Shown in pieces: positions 32,111 to 44,096 of a DNA stretch of 64,000 bases. Under the pieces are notes generated by a model. It saw only the letters and a program-made list of their open reading frames with translations. It ran no database searches and had not been told where the DNA came from. The stretch is from Muscardinus avellanarius (Eukaryota; Chordata; Mammalia; Rodentia; Gliridae): NCBI GenBank assembly GCA_963383645.1, contig OY726571.1, positions 77,668,860-77,732,859 of the forward strand. The letters are read 5' to 3'. The translations under genes were made by a program, and so were the position numbers. Every line of letters begins with the position of its first letter. Position 1 is the first letter of the stretch.

Positions 32111-32692
32111 GGCTAAAATGTGAATAAGAAGGCAAGTTTGTGGTAACAGGGCAAAGTAGAATCTACCAAGATGCTGTTTCCCCACTCACACAACAAATGC
32201 ACTGGCAGAACCTCTGATATTATAATTTTTGAAGCCCTGAAATCTACTGAAGGCTTGCAACTTCCAGGGAAAACCTCTCGTGGTAAAAACGTGGTTAATT
32301 TTTGTTTAATTTTAGTTTTAAGCATAGTAGTAGCTACTTCTGTTACTCCTGCCAGCTACCCCCATCCTCACCCCCACGGCAGGGAGACTTTCTTTCCAGA
32401 AGTCATTTGGATGCAGCTTGCAGGAGCTGGGGGAAGGGTGAAGACCCTTTCCTTCAAATATTGGACAGATGTGCTCTGATTACTAATTGCAGCATCTGAT
32501 CACAGAGCTTCAGAAAAGAAGTGTTCAACCATCGCTATTATACCTCCTCCCATAGGTACACCCCTGCTCCCTCCAGTCGAAGGACCTGCAGGGGGATTTA
32601 AAGAGCCAGTTCCTATTTTTTCCCTTACCTTTTCCTTTCCCCCACTTGGAAGCCAGCTATTGAAGACTAAGTCATTCAAAAGCAACTGCATA
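32111..32692. other. Unique intronic DNA
   Basis: No gene or named repeat recognised. Confidence 0.5.
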
Positions 32693-32887
32693 GGCTGGAC
32701 GCAGAGGCACAGCCTGAAATCCCAGTACTTGGGGAGGCTGAGACAGAAAGATTGTGGGTTTGAGGCCAGTGTATGGTAACACAGCAAGGCCCTGCTTCAG
32801 AATAAAAAATAGAATTGCGCCAGGAGTATAGCTCAGAGGTAGAATACTCCTGGATTCACTCCCCAGTACCAGAAAGCAAAACAAAAC
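32693..32887 (+). mobile_element. Composite B1/ID SINE, diverged
   Basis: Sense copy from ggctggacgcagaggcacag to cactccccagtaccag, followed by an A-rich (CAAAA)n tail. Confidence 0.85.
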
Positions 32888-33104
32888 AGAACAATTTTAC
32901 ACATAAAAGGGAAATTAGAGCTAGTGCATGTGGCCAGAGAAAGGTGTAGGCCCAGAAGAAACCCACAGTGGCTTTTATTAACACCCCAGGGCGGTCTTTG
33001 ACATAAAGAGAGCCCACAGAATTCAAAACTAGATGCCTCCCCACCGCCTAGCAAACCCCAGGGAAGAGAGAATCTGATTTAGATTTTAGTCTGAATCTTT
33101 TGTT
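32888..33104. other. Unique intronic DNA
   Basis: Nothing recognised. Confidence 0.5.
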
Positions 33105-33155
33105 TGTTTTGTTTTTGTACTAGGGATTAGGCCCAGGGCCATTCTACCTCCAAGA
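33105..33155 (-). mobile_element. SINE fragment, ID half only
   Basis: T-rich run, then gtactagggattaggcccag and ggccattctacctccaag. The B1 half is absent. Confidence 0.7.
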
Positions 33156-33234
33156 AATTATTAAGTACACAATTAATCAAACAATTACAATGAGTTTCTC
33201 CCCCAGTCTTGTGTGTCAGCGGATGCAGAGGCGT

Positions 33235-33375
33235 TGCTGGTCTGGACAGCACGTGATTTAGATTTAATTCTGGCTTTATCCTAACTGGCTGTGTCACTTT
33301 ACCTGAATATTTTACTTTTTCTCATCTTTGGATTCTCTATTTATGAAGATTAAAAGGAATAATGCATTTGCAAAC
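33235..33375 (+). mobile_element. MIR fragment
   Basis: 'gcacgtgatttagatttaattctggctttatcctaactggctgtgtcactttacc...tttttctcatctttgg...gattaaaaggaataatgc' follows MIR order. Confidence 0.7.
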
Positions 33376-33873
33376 TAAGAAGCATTATATAGTTTTTGAA
33401 TGTTGCCATGTCTTTAGGGGGAAATGTTTCCTTCACTTGACAAGAAGTTGACTTCTACAATCAACATTTCTACCCTAAATAACAATCTTCTAATGCATAA
33501 GCGTCGTGTATTATATATTACATCACACCCCATGAGACCTATCTCAGAATAATTGTGACAGAATATTTTATTAAAATTTAAATGATTTAATTTCTTGGTT
33601 ATTTTTCTAAGAGGGCTCATCATGTCTCTTTTCAGCGAAGTACTGGTTTCACTCCAGTGGTAAGACTGTAATTCATGTGTATCATAGCATGCGCTTCCCT
33701 GGATTCTTGGTACAATATATTTCAATGTGAACTGACAGCACGTCTGGGTTCATGAATTCTCTTTCTGATTATTCTTCCTTCATTGTTGCTGCAGCCTTTT
33801 CTAAGAAAACTGTGTAAAATAAAAATGCAGACAGCATAAATTAAAATTCTGAAGTTAAAATTAGCTGTGACAT

Positions 33874-33876
<3 letters not shown>
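33376..33876. other. Unique AT-rich intronic DNA
   Basis: Nothing recognised. Confidence 0.5.

Positions 33877-33915
<39 letters not shown>
33877..33915 (+). repeat. (GT)n microsatellite
   Basis: About 19 GT units, not SINE-associated. Confidence 0.97.
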
Positions 33916-33918
<3 letters not shown>

Positions 33919-35309
33919 AAGAAGCAATGTATGTGTATAAATTGCTTCTGTTGAATTATAGCCTCCGTGGGATAGAATTCAACTTATACAGTGCTACGGA
34001 ATCTTTCCAAACATCTAGTGCCAGAAGAAAATTGGGATTAGGTAATCAGAATTGATGAAAGGATCCAAAATGACGTAGACCATTCAAAGAATATATCACG
34101 AATCAGCAGCCATTAGAATTAATTCAACAAATATTTACTTGTTCACAGTGATTTTGTTTTTGAAACGAATGGCATTTTGCTTAGAAAAGCAGCAAGCCAC
34201 ATCTGAAGTGTTATCTCATGTGCAGTCAGTCAGGTTTATTTCAAAGTTTTAGGTGCTTTTTTTTACTCAACTTGAAACACAGGTTTAATGTGGTTTTGCT
34301 TGTTAATATTATTTTTTTTCAGTGTTGGAAATGTATTTCAATGCTTGGAGCTATGGGGAGACCACCTACAAACAACTCTGCCCTTGCAGTCTCCTCTTGT
34401 GGGGAGAAAGATGATTGATTTCCCTGTGCAGGGAGGTGGGGCGTCCTGAGGCTGCGGCACCGCCCTTGTAAGCAGCCCCAGTGGTGTCAGAGGCAGGGGT
34501 TGGGCGTCAAGATGCAAGCAGCAGGTCCTCTTTGCACTGACAGTGTGGCCTTAGTTGTTGTGTTCTCTGAGCTTAGTGGTTGAAACCTGGTGGAGTAAAT
34601 GTCTTACTAATAGTTATTGCACTCCACCCCCTGGGAAGGTAGGCAACATTAATGGTTATCTAGTCCTGTTTCCTGTGTTTTCATGTTGTAAGTTAAAAAA
34701 AAATTCCAGCTGTTTATGTCTAGATTTTGGCTTTCGCTGTATTGTTCCTCCTTGTACTTCCTGTACTTAGGGCCTTTCCACTGTTTCTTGTCCTCATGGA
34801 AGCCCCTGTATTTGAGGAAGAATGAGCCAGACTGCTAGTTACAGCACAGCTTGTCAGCCCTCCCCTGGAGATCACAAGTCAGTGGTCCCGGGTAGAGTTT
34901 GGTCATTTGTAAGGGTAACAAGTACCTTAGTTAATTTTTGTGGGGGAAATTTAGCTAACACTGCTCAACTTCGAGAGCTCAGTGTGACTATGCAACCCAC
35001 CTGTCTGTAGGTGCTAGCTTTAGCCAATAAAAATACAGGAGACTTGCCGGATATGTTTATACTCAAGAATCATTCATTTCTTATTTGAAATTTGAATTTA
35101 ACTGAGTGTCCTGTCTGGCAGTCCTAACCATGGAGAAAATAGATTTGTGCTGTGGTTTGAATTTGTTGCCTGTGCGCCAGACAAAGGCTAGCTGGGAGTT
35201 CTCTTGAACTTTGAATATAGCATTGCTTCATACTCTGTGTGCCTGATTGGACAGCTCTTTTGAAAGAGCATGGTGTTATGAGATACACTATCCCCCTAAC
35301 CATATTCAT
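33916..35309. other. Unique intronic DNA
   Basis: About 1.4 kb without a gene. The stretch at 34430-34560 is GC-rich. A sequence at 35150 (tgctgtggtttgaat) could be the true start of the MaLR LTR that follows. Confidence 0.45.
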
Positions 35310-35685
35310 ATTTTCAAGTTCCAACCCTAAATACATGCCTTATTTGGAGGTAGGGTTTGTAATCAAATGAACACAAGATCAGTTAAGGTAGGTTATGATC
35401 TAATATTACTGGTGTTCTTCTAAGAGGGAAAATTTCGAGGAGGACATGTGCACACAGAGAGAATATCCTCGGAGATGAGAATGATAAATCTACCAGCCAA
35501 GGATCCCAAAGACTGCCAGCGTCTGACCAGAAGCCGAGGCAGGGCCTGGGCCCCATTTTCACAGCCTCCACATCTCAGCCAGCCTTGTGAACACCTCGGG
35601 CTTAGACCGAGGCTTCCAAGCAGGAATTTCTGTTGTAAAGCCATTCAGTTTGTGGCATTCTGTTAGGGAAACATTTTTGGACTAG
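35310..35685 (+). mobile_element. ERVL-MaLR LTR, MLT1-like
   Basis: 'ttatttggaggtagggtttg', 'aggttatgatctaatattactggtgttcttctaagagg', 'ggacatgtgcacacagagag', 'ctcagccagccttgtgaacacctcgggctta', 'aggaatttctgttgtaaagcc' and 'cagtttgtggcattctgttaggg' follow MLT1 order. Confidence 0.75.
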
Positions 35686-35794
35686 TCCAATGATTTGAAT
35701 GAGCTAACACCACAAGCCATTAATTAAAGAGTTAATATTTACCAATATTTGTTAAAAGATAAATCTGGAGTCTTTGTTAGTAAAAATAGCCTTT

Positions 35795-35870
35795 GTAGAG
35801 TGTCCATCATCTGCTAGGTACTTCTTATGTACCATCTGACTTCATCTTCATACTAACCAGTGAATTAGAC
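35795..35870 (+). mobile_element. MIR fragment
   Basis: 'agtgtccatcatctgctaggtacttcttatgtaccatctgacttcatcttcatac' is MIR-core-like. Confidence 0.5.
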
Positions 35871-35874
35871 AGCT

Positions 35875-36200
35875 GTCTTAGTTGCATTTTACTGCACAGA
35901 ATATCTAATTCAAGTAATTTATAGCCGTAGTTTATTTGGCTCATAGGTCTGAAGGCCAGAAAGTCCAGCTTTGAGGGCCACCTCTGGCGAGGCCTTCCTG
36001 CCATATGGTGACACGGCAAAACAGAGCAAAAGAGATTTGCACTTGGGTTTTCATAAGAAATTCACCCTGGCAATACTGAACCCATTCCTGCGGTCCGTGT
36101 CTGAGGGAAGGGCCCTCGACACCTGTTCACCTCTTAAAGGCCCCACCTCTCAACACTGCTACACGGGAGAGTATATTTTTAACACTTGAACTTAGGGCAT
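35875..36200 (-). mobile_element. ERVL-MaLR-type LTR, antisense
   Basis: 'gtcttagttgcatttt...ttcaagtaatttatagcc', 'tttatttggctcataggtctg', 'cttaaaggccccacctctcaacactgctacacggg' and 'aacacttgaactt' follow the reverse complement of MaLR-type LTR. Confidence 0.7.
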
Positions 36201-36204
36201 CCAT

Positions 36205-36330
36205 AGAAGCCATAGCAGCACTATTATCTAACTCCATTTCGCAGGTGGAAACCGAGGCTTGGTAGAGAGCTGGTGGCCCAGTGACAGAGTCATCACTGAG
36301 TGGTAAAGCCAAGAACCAGTTCAGACAAGG
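36205..36330 (+). mobile_element. MIR fragment
   Basis: 'gcactattatctaactccatttcgcaggtggaaaccgaggcttggtagagagc...gtggtaaagccaagaacc' is MIR order. Confidence 0.6.
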
Positions 36331-38296
36331 ATGATACTCACCAGTTGTAGATCTGTTTCCACAAAGGGCTGTATGAGGAAAAGAAAGCCTTCATGTAGTT
36401 GGGTCATTTTCTTCTCTAGAATTGTATATTTTCTTCACATGTTAACTTTGCGTACATGACCAATTAACTTTGCGTACATGAATCGATCTTTTTGTGGTCA
36501 AGATCACCGTATCATGTTTTTGTTCATGAATTTACCAAGAATTAACAGAACTTGATACAAGGTTTTCATATGTTAGCAGGCTTCTTATTTTTGTTCTTTT
36601 AGCTATGCCTTTAGACCAGAAGACATACTTAAATTTAATTTCTCAGCTTTATATTCTTACTTATACCTAACAGTTTCTCTAAACGATTACTAGCAATAAA
36701 ATGGTTCGGAGGCAGGCAGTTCTGTGGATTCTTTGTCTCCCCTTTTCTTCTTTCTATGTCTTCCCCAGTCTCTGAGATTTGAGTTTCAGACTTTTATGCA
36801 TTAAAAGGTTTTCACTATAATGCTTCTAGTCCAGCTTTGTAACAGTTAATATTTTCTTAGTACATTGGAAAGAAGGATTTCTCACCAGAGGTGATTTCTG
36901 GCCCACAATCTGTGTGGTTTCTGAGATTTATTGTTTTTCTGGGGTGAAGAAGTTTCTCCAGGCTAATTCTGTGCATTAGATCAAAGTCAGATGAGTCTGA
37001 ACTTTTCTCCGAGGAGGACCACCCAATAGTTTGATAGTTTTTGTAGTTTTCTACCATATGTTGATTGATGTACCAATGATCTGTTGCTGCCATTTTGTTT
37101 TGAATGAAAGTATATGAAGAAGCCTTGGTTTTTGCTTTTGATTTTTACCAGCAATTTTATTGTCATTGTTTCATCTAAACTCGTAAAGAAGTCTAGTGTT
37201 CTTTCCCCTCCAACCCCAACTTCTATTTAGTTATTAGTTGTTTCTTTTTCCTCTTATTAAAGTGGAGATCAACCAAACCCTGTTGACTTTGCCTGCCCGT
37301 GTGGGAACTAGTAGCTTTCTTGACTGGTCCTGGGATAAAGGGCTAAGTCTCTGTGGAGGTAAAGTTGATCTCCTTGTTCCTACAGATGAGAAGTCTTAGG
37401 AGAATAGTATCTATCGGGCCTTTTGTTCCTAAGCAAGAATGAAGCCAAGAGTCTAGACATGTGAGGAATGAAGGTGATGTTCTGATTCTGGAATGGCTGG
37501 ATGTTTAGAAACACCCATGACAGCCAGAGAGCCCAGTAAGCTCGAGCAAGAGTTGGAGCCCCAAGTGGTCAGCTCATGGAACTGAGTCTAGAAATAGGGA
37601 CCTATAAGTAAAGAGTGAAGATGGGGTGAGAGATAAAGATTTGAGGAGGAACAGGAGCAACCCCAGGAACAACTAACTCCAAGTTGAGGGGAGGATAGAA
37701 AGCAGAGTATGTAAAGTGAATATATTAGATTCATGCTTGAGTGACAATTTGAAATCTGTTTAATGTTTATCTTGGAATTAGCAAATTTTAGCTTTTCTTG
37801 CCATTCTTTGATTCCGGCCTCACTTTGTCCTGTCTCCAAGATTGTGAATTTTAAAATAGTTCCAAAGAATCACACACTTTGTTCATTGTATGTGGAAATA
37901 ACTAAATCAAAGTGGTTTTGTTTTAAGATTATTTATACCATTCACAATCCCATTAATTAGTGTTTAAACAATGATGCTAGTTTTCTAATTGTCGATGGAC
38001 TGTATGCCTAAATAAGGCATTGAATAAAAAAGTGCTTTCAGGATTCCTGGACCTGTGAAATGATCATGTAGATTAGTTTAGTAGACTGTTGCTCATAATG
38101 TGAGTTGTTACTTATACTCTGTTGAGTTACTAATCCTATAATTTGGGATTATGACCACCAGGAGGTAGTGTTACTTTGGTAACATGGCTCAGACTGCTAA
38201 GTGCCAGCCAGTCTTTCATGAGATTTTCTTAGTTAAAACTCCTCTCATAGATACATAAGCTAATTGTCCTCTTTAAATTTTCTTATTGAAAATAAT
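36331..38296. other. Unique intronic DNA
   Basis: About 2 kb with no named repeat and no convincing gene. It has one short tandem pair at 36442 and a weak CTCF-like word (ccaccaggaggt) at 38155. Confidence 0.5.
36442..36481. repeat. Two-copy tandem duplication, period 22
   Basis: ttaactttgcgtacatga occurs exactly at 36442 and 36464. Confidence 0.95.
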
Positions 38297-38396
38297 GGGT
38301 CTGAGCTATAGTTCAGTGGTTGCCTTGCATTTACAGCTCCTGGGTTTGACCCCCAGCACAGAAGGAGAGAAGGGAAGGCAAAGAAAGGGAAGAGAT
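38297..38396 (+). mobile_element. Free ID-like element
   Basis: gggtctgagctatagttcagtggttgccttgcat and cctgggtttgacccccagcac, followed by a purine-rich tail. The A and B boxes are recognisable, but the copy is diverged. Confidence 0.75.
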
Positions 38397-38419
38397 AACT
38401 ACTTGACTCTATTAAGTGT

Positions 38420-38580
38420 AGGCTGGGTATGTTCTTTGTGTTAGATACTTTACATAAATGATTTTTTAACCCTACAAACCCAGCAAGACAGATGGTTATT
38501 CCAGGCATATAAAGATATAAGAAGCTTCAGAAAGGTAAAATAACCTACTCATGGTTCTCCAGGCCCAAGTTGATGTTTCA
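38420..38580 (+). mobile_element. MIR fragment
   Basis: 'tgtgttagatactttacataaatgattttttaaccctacaa...gttattccaggcatataaagatataagaagcttcagaaaggtaaaataacc' follows MIR order. Confidence 0.65.
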
Positions 38581-40052
38581 GAGTAATTTTAAATGAAACA
38601 AGGGAAACACTTTGCTTGAGAATCTTGACTTGTCACTTATTTTCAACCCCATCTGAGTCTAAGCAGAATGGTCCCCTGTTCCTTCCTACCTCCTGTCCCC
38701 TCAAAGGTTGCCCTTAACCTCTGGACCAGCTCTGTGGCTGATCTCACAGGCATCTTATCTTTTAGCAGCTGGCGATGACGGCTAAGAATTGCCTTGTATC
38801 AGTGCCTATTGGTGAAATCATTTCTCAGATTTGAACTTTACCTTCTCTGGTTTCCATGTTTCACAGAGCGAACAAGTAAGAGAACGCCACGTGGGGAATC
38901 CAAACCCTCTGTGGTTGTTTCTCAACAGCCACAAATATCTTTGCTCTTTTCTTCTCTTAGGCAGGAAGAATAGGTCAAACTTTGCTTCTCAGACTAGGGG
39001 ATGCTTGACCTGATTTAAAGTTACTCTAGTGGCCCTAATTTATTTATATGTCATAACTATACATTGAAGTGCCTCAGATGGATTTTCCGGAGCTATATTC
39101 TTAAAGACACAGAACATTTTGAATAGAGTATAACAAGCTATTTGAACAAAATTCATATTGCATTTTTTTGTAGAGGCTTACAATCTTAATCAATGGCAGA
39201 GAAAAGAACCATATCAGACTTATTTCAAGTTAGTAGTATTTTTTGAAGAACAAATGTTATATTTGAATAAATCATTGCCCCACTAGCATGCAGAGTCTAC
39301 AACACTCCCATAATGAATATCACATTTGAAATCAAATATAAAAGTAGTCATTCTAAGGAGTGTTTGACATGTTAGGCTATAAAGTAATCGTGATATTAAA
39401 GTGGAGGAGGAAGTCAGTGATAACTATCTAGTTATAAATGAAAAATCTTGATAAATTTCAACATAGTTTCCCATAAGATTTTAGAGAAATGAACTTGTGC
39501 ATATTGCAGGAGATTGTATGAGCTTTGTTAACACCTGATGATGTTGTCTGCAAATGATGTCAGCTTGGAACAATATTGCATTTTACTTAGTAAGTGGAAT
39601 GAGAAACAAAGGATATTGATGCACAACGTCAGTATAGAAAAATTGGTGGTACCAAGAGAATAAAAGAATCTAAATTTTTGGAAGGTTTGGTCAGGAACAT
39701 TAATAGCTGTGGTATGTTGAGCTGTAGAGCTGCTTATGTAAAGAACTGTGGCTTGGCAGCATCCCAGCAAGAAAAAAAGAATCTGGGTATCACATTTAGA
39801 TTATGTCAAGGCGGTGTTGTTCTTGTAAGAGTTAACAGTACTTTGGGGTATACTATGTAAGTATTGAGAAATAATTCTTCTATCACCCACTGGAGGAATT
39901 CAGTAAAAATGAGTTAGGAAAGGAGACCTTTGAGAACAGTTTAAGAAGTTGAAATTGTTTGATTTGGTCAGAGTAATTGAAGGATCTGAACTTAAAAGTG
40001 CCAGCTGTTCTCTATTTGTGTTAGGGCAGAGTAAGAAAAAGTAGATATTCAT
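38581..40052. other. Unique AT-rich intronic DNA
   Basis: About 1.5 kb; no gene or named repeat. Confidence 0.5.
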
Positions 40053-40271
40053 AAGCTGGGCGTGGTGATGCATGCTTATAATTCCAGCATTTGGGAGGCT
40101 GAGACAGGAGGATCATGGTTCGAGGACAGCCTCAGCTACTTAGTGAGGTCCTTTGCAACTCAGTGAGACCCTGTTTCAAAATTAAGAATAAAAAATGAGG
40201 CTGAGGGTGAAGCTTGGAGGTAGAATGCTCAAGGTTTCATTCCCAGTACTGCAAGAAAAAGAAAAGAAAAG
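40053..40271 (+). mobile_element. Composite B1/ID SINE (type A)
   Basis: Sense copy with flanks aaaaagtagatattcat at 40036 and aaaaagtaaatattcat at 40272, a 17-base target duplication with one mismatch. Confidence 0.93.
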
Positions 40272-40439
40272 AAAAAGTAAATATTCATGAACATGGAGGA
40301 ATGCAAGACAATTGTTAAAACACATCCAGGAAGAAAAAGAAGCATCTTTCCTGAAACATTTTGAATACAATATGTAATTAATCTGATAACAACTGTATAT
40401 ACTCACGTGATTAATATGTATTGAATGTCTCTCATAGAA
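40272..40439. other. Unique interval between two SINEs
   Basis: Nothing recognised. Confidence 0.5.
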
Positions 40440-40447
40440 ATATCCAG

Positions 40448-40744
40448 GGCAGGGCATAGTGACACACGCTTGTAATCCCAGCGTTTGGGAGGCTGAGACA
40501 GGAGGATCACGGTTCGAGGACCACCTCAGCTACTTAGTGAGGCCCTCTGCAACTTAGTGAGACCCTGTTTCAAGATAAAGAATAAAAAATAGGGCAGGAG
40601 GTGTAGCTTGAAGGTCGAATGCCCCTGGGTTCCATCCCCAGACCCACAGAGAGAGAGAGAGAGAGAGAGGGAGGGAGAGGGAGAGGGAGAGGGAGAGGGA
40701 GAGGGAGAGGGAGAGGGAGAGGGGGAGGGAGGGAGGGAGGGAGG

Positions 40745-40790
<46 letters not shown>
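40448..40790 (+). mobile_element. Composite B1/ID SINE with expanded purine tail
   Basis: Sense copy from ggcagggcatagtgacacac to ccatccccagaccc, then a 143-base purine microsatellite. The repeat atatccag at 40440 and 40791 brackets the SINE and tail together. Confidence 0.92.
40648..40790 (+). repeat. (GA)n-(GGGAGA)n-(GGGA)n-(AG)n microsatellite
   Basis: A pure polypurine tract of 143 bases: (GA)n at 40648-40669, (GGGAGA)n to about 40722, (GGGA)n to about 40748, then (AG)n. It could form triplex or G-quadruplex structures. Confidence 0.97.
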
Positions 40791-40793
<3 letters not shown>

Positions 40794-40798
40794 TCCAG

Positions 40799-41059
40799 TG
40801 TTGTTAAATGCTGCTTTCTGTTTTAATATAAGAAATTAAACTAGAGACATTGTGAATATCCCTTTTAGTTTTATCACTCTGAACGTGGGTAGCAGGCTGA
40901 CACTTCGTGAGACTAGGAACACCTATGCCATCTCTTTTCAGTGGGCTAAGTTACCAAGATGTTTTACACAAAGTCAAGAATTGAATGGCTCTATAGAGTT
41001 AGTTACCATTTAATGTCAATTAATCTGACCTTCATACCTTTTGTCTTTTGAATATTTCT
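40799..41059. other. Unique intronic DNA
   Basis: Nothing recognised. Confidence 0.5.
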
Positions 41060-41780
41060 TAAGAAATGTCAGGAAAAGAGAGGGTGAGTTATGTGGCTCA
41101 TATTTTCTTTGTCTTTATTTACAGTATATTATGTATAGAATGTAATCCATCAGCCAACTTTAATTTCATAAGCTATTCATTGTGTTTAAACAGTGCCTTT
41201 CTTATATTAAATATGTATGGTGGTCTTTGGGAAGAATGCATTAAAATGGCAGATGGGGGTCGTTTAAAACATCTCCTTGATTGAAGGCAAGGGACCCTCT
41301 TGTGAATTTACAGTCTGCTTTCAAAGAAAGTTGGAGATGTCTGATAATAACGCGAGGAGGCAGGCATCCCACCAATTCCCAGCTCTGTGATTCCAGAGAG
41401 CACTGGCTGCAAACAATCTTCATGCTTCAGCACCTCCCATTTTGAAACTGTTTGCAAGGGCGGTGAAGAATGGTAAACAAAAACATCGACGGTTGTATTG
41501 CCTATTAATAATTCAATACCGGTACACCTCTTTTGCATTAATATTACTTTTTAATCGATTTTAGCTGCACTAGCAAAGATAAGTGGAAAATCAAATTTTT
41601 GACCTGTGTTGGACAGGGAAGATGTGTGCCAGGCTCTAGAAGTTTTAGAACATGAGAAATATCTTGGAAATTGTTCCCTGGGTTTGTAATTCTGTTTTAC
41701 TCTTTTCTATTGGCCCTGGCAACCAATAAGCCGGAATCCTGGAATACCTGTTATTTTTTCCATCTGGAGTCGTGTCTTTC
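41060..41780. promoter_or_regulatory. Candidate conserved non-coding element
   Basis: Repeat-free, with TTAATAATTCAATACCGG near 41505, TAATCGATT at 41552-41560, TAATAACGCG near 41345 and CATCGACGG near 41485. CpGs persist in AT-rich DNA. This looks like enhancer-type composition; not tested. Confidence 0.35.
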
Positions 41781-41879
41781 TAGTTTAAACTTAGAAGAAC
41801 TAGGCATCTTTAATCTCATTATTTTTAACAATCATCTTGACCTTTAGTGATCTTTGTTGACTGTAAAAATTAAGTGTCA

Positions 41880-42076
41880 GCCGGCCGTAATCCCCGTGTT
41901 TGGGAGGCGGAGACAGGAGGATCGCTCAGGTTCCGCAGCCAGCCGCACTGGTTTAAGAGACCCTGTTTCCAAATAAAAGCATTAAAAATAGGTCTGGGAG
42001 TGTAGCCCAGAGGTAGAAGGGTTTCCAGGAACCCTAGTACCACCAAATGAATGAATAAATAAATAAATAAATAAAT
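41880..42076 (+). mobile_element. Composite B1/ID SINE, type B, with small 5' deletion
   Basis: Sense copy starting gccggccgtaatccccgtgt, missing about 15 bases of the usual gcgtggtggcgcacgcttg. The ID half has ggtctgggagtgtagcccag and gtagaagggtttccagg; the tail is (AAAT)n. The repeat agtgtca flanks at 41873 and 42077. Confidence 0.9.
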
Positions 42077-42083
42077 AGTGTCA

Positions 42084-42527
42084 ATTTTTATTAAGTTCTT
42101 TAATTATACTATGTTATATGATTGTTAATAGTTGAGATTATTCTTAGTCTGACTCTCTTTTTCTAAGCAAGCGACTTGTGTTTGATGTACCACAGAAACG
42201 TTGATCGATGAAGGTCCTATTTAGCTTTAACCAACTATTTTGTTCATGTTTGGCAAGAGCTTTGAATGTCTCAGGCCAAGGAAGTTAGACTCTCTTAATA
42301 GTTAAGACACTTGCCAGTTCATACTGGCCATCCTGAGTTGAAGGAACCTTACAACCACACAGAACTTAAGAGTGTATTTGAGAGCCGTGGACAAGCTGGT
42401 AATGAAACTTAACATTTTGTAAATAACTGTTCAACATTTACTTAGCAAAGAGTGCAGAAATTGATTTCCTAGTAGTTAAAATTGTATGCCATTTTAAAAC
42501 CTATTCATTGTACTGATTACAACATCG
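42084..42527. other. Unique intronic DNA
   Basis: Nothing recognised. Confidence 0.5.
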
Positions 42528-42760
42528 CTTTTTGTGGTTTTATGGGTGCATTATAGTCTTATAATTTCATATAAAATATTTCATAGTGATAGTGACATAC
42601 ATGCAGTTAGTGAGTTTTCCATCAACTCCCTTCCCATTCGCTCCTTCCCCATACATATATTAAGATTGGCATTGATATTCTCACTAAAACATTTTAACAT
42701 TGTTCCTGAGGTTTCTTATAGATGCTCTTCCATGGTTCTACACAATACCTGACACACCCA
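42528..42760 (+). mobile_element. Possible L1 3'-region fragment
   Basis: 'tttttgtggttttatgggtgcattatagtcttataatttcatataaaatatttcatagtgatagtgacatacatgcagttagtgag' resembles a rodent L1 3' segment, which recurs in weaker form near 55240. Confidence 0.35.
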
Positions 42761-42984
42761 GCCAAATATTAATATGTGGCTTTTTTTCTTTTGGAAGGAG
42801 ACCCATTAGCTCTGACAGTGTCAAAGGGAATTTTGAACATACCCCCCCCCTGCCCCGAAACTCGAGCTAGATAACCTGGTTTAAGCTTTTTATTTTCCAG
42901 ATGAAAAGATTAAGATCTGACAAAATCAAGTGGTTAACTTAAGGCAAGGCAGTATTGGAAAGTCTACAATTAAAATGATTTCTC
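42761..42984. other. Unique interval with weak MIR
   Basis: Positions 42885-42960 (attttccagatgaaaagattaagatctgacaaaatcaagtgg) are MIR-like. Confidence 0.4.
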
Positions 42985-43209
42985 AACTGGGCGTGGTGGT
43001 TCACGCTTGTAATCCCAGCAATTGGGAGGCTGAGACAGGAGGATCGAGGTTCACACACAGCCTCAGCTACTACTTAGTGAGGTCCTTTGCAACTCAGTGA
43101 GACCCTGTTTCAAAATAAAGAATAAACAAATAGGGCTGGGCATGTAGCTTGGAGGTAGAACGCCCCTGGGTTCCATCCCCAGTACCACAAAAAAATGAAT
43201 AAAATTAAA
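42985..43209 (+). mobile_element. Composite B1/ID SINE (type A)
   Basis: Sense copy. Flanks taaaatgattt at 42971 and taaaataattt at 43210 form the target duplication. Confidence 0.9.
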
Positions 43210-43220
43210 TAAAATAATTT

Positions 43221-43365
43221 ATCCTGAATAGAAGGGAGTGGACTTGGGGGTCAGGGAAGGTACTGGGGGTTACAATTGATCAAATTACACTATATGCCTA
43301 TGTGGATATGCCAGTCATCCCACTATTGTGTGTAATTATAATTCGCCAATAAAAAATTTTAATCA
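43221..43365 (+). mobile_element. Possible L1 3' terminal fragment
   Basis: 'caattgatcaaattacactatatgcctatgtggatatgccagtcatcccactattgtgtgtaattataattcgccaataaaaaa' resembles the last ~100 bases of sciurid-type L1, which I recall ending near 'cactattatgtataactataatgcaccaataaaaa'. Confidence 0.5.
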
Positions 43366-43875
43366 TCTCTTCTACTGTAGACTGTCCCTGAGACTTCCAA
43401 TATTCTTTTATAAATTAGATGCTCAGAACCTGAAATTGAAAAGATAATGAACTTTTTCCATACAGATATCTATTCAGCTCCAAATCTGCTTATACTGGAG
43501 TCCTGGATCCACATTATCTCAGGGTACCGCTTTCAGTTCCATCTGAGCTTGAGGATGATGCCTATAAATATGTAACATTCATTACATCTTCTATGTGAAA
43601 ACATACCCCAGCCCAGTATTAACCCTATCAAGTGCCCTTGTCGGCTCCTGGCAGTTGCAGCCATTGTGGCAGCTTCCCAGTCGGTATAGTGAAGATGCCA
43701 CTTGAAGTCTGTGCAAGAGGATGTTCCCTGGACATGCGTTGACCAGATGACTTTGATGTGCACAGCCTCCCCTCAGTTAGGTTTTTCCTTGGGTGGGGGT
43801 GAATGTTGTCAGATCTTCTTCATGGTAAGGACACACAAAGGTATCATCCTATTCCTGATAATAAAAACTTATTTG
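43366..43875. other. Unique intronic DNA
   Basis: No gene or named repeat recognised. Confidence 0.5.
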
Positions 43876-44096
43876 GAGCTGGGCATGGTGACCCATGCTT
43901 GTAACCCCAGTACTTGGGAGGCTGAGACAGGAGGATTGAAGGCTCAAGGCCAGCCTCGGTTACTTAGGCCCTTCACAACTTAGTGAGACCCTGTTTCAAA
44001 ATAAAGAATAAAAAATAGGGCTGGGTATAGCTTGGAGGTAGAATGCCCCTGGGCTCAATCCCCAGTACTTTAAACAGATAAACAAATTAAAAAAAC
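43876..44096 (+). mobile_element. Composite B1/ID SINE (type A)
   Basis: Sense copy from gagctgggcatggtgaccca to tcaatccccagtactt plus an A-rich tail. The doubled segment is partly deleted (cggttacttaggcccttcac). Confidence 0.88.

Noticed and set aside
38155..38166. ccaccaggaggt as a CTCF site
   Set aside because: Mismatches at the K and final C of the core make it much weaker than 11193 and 60622.
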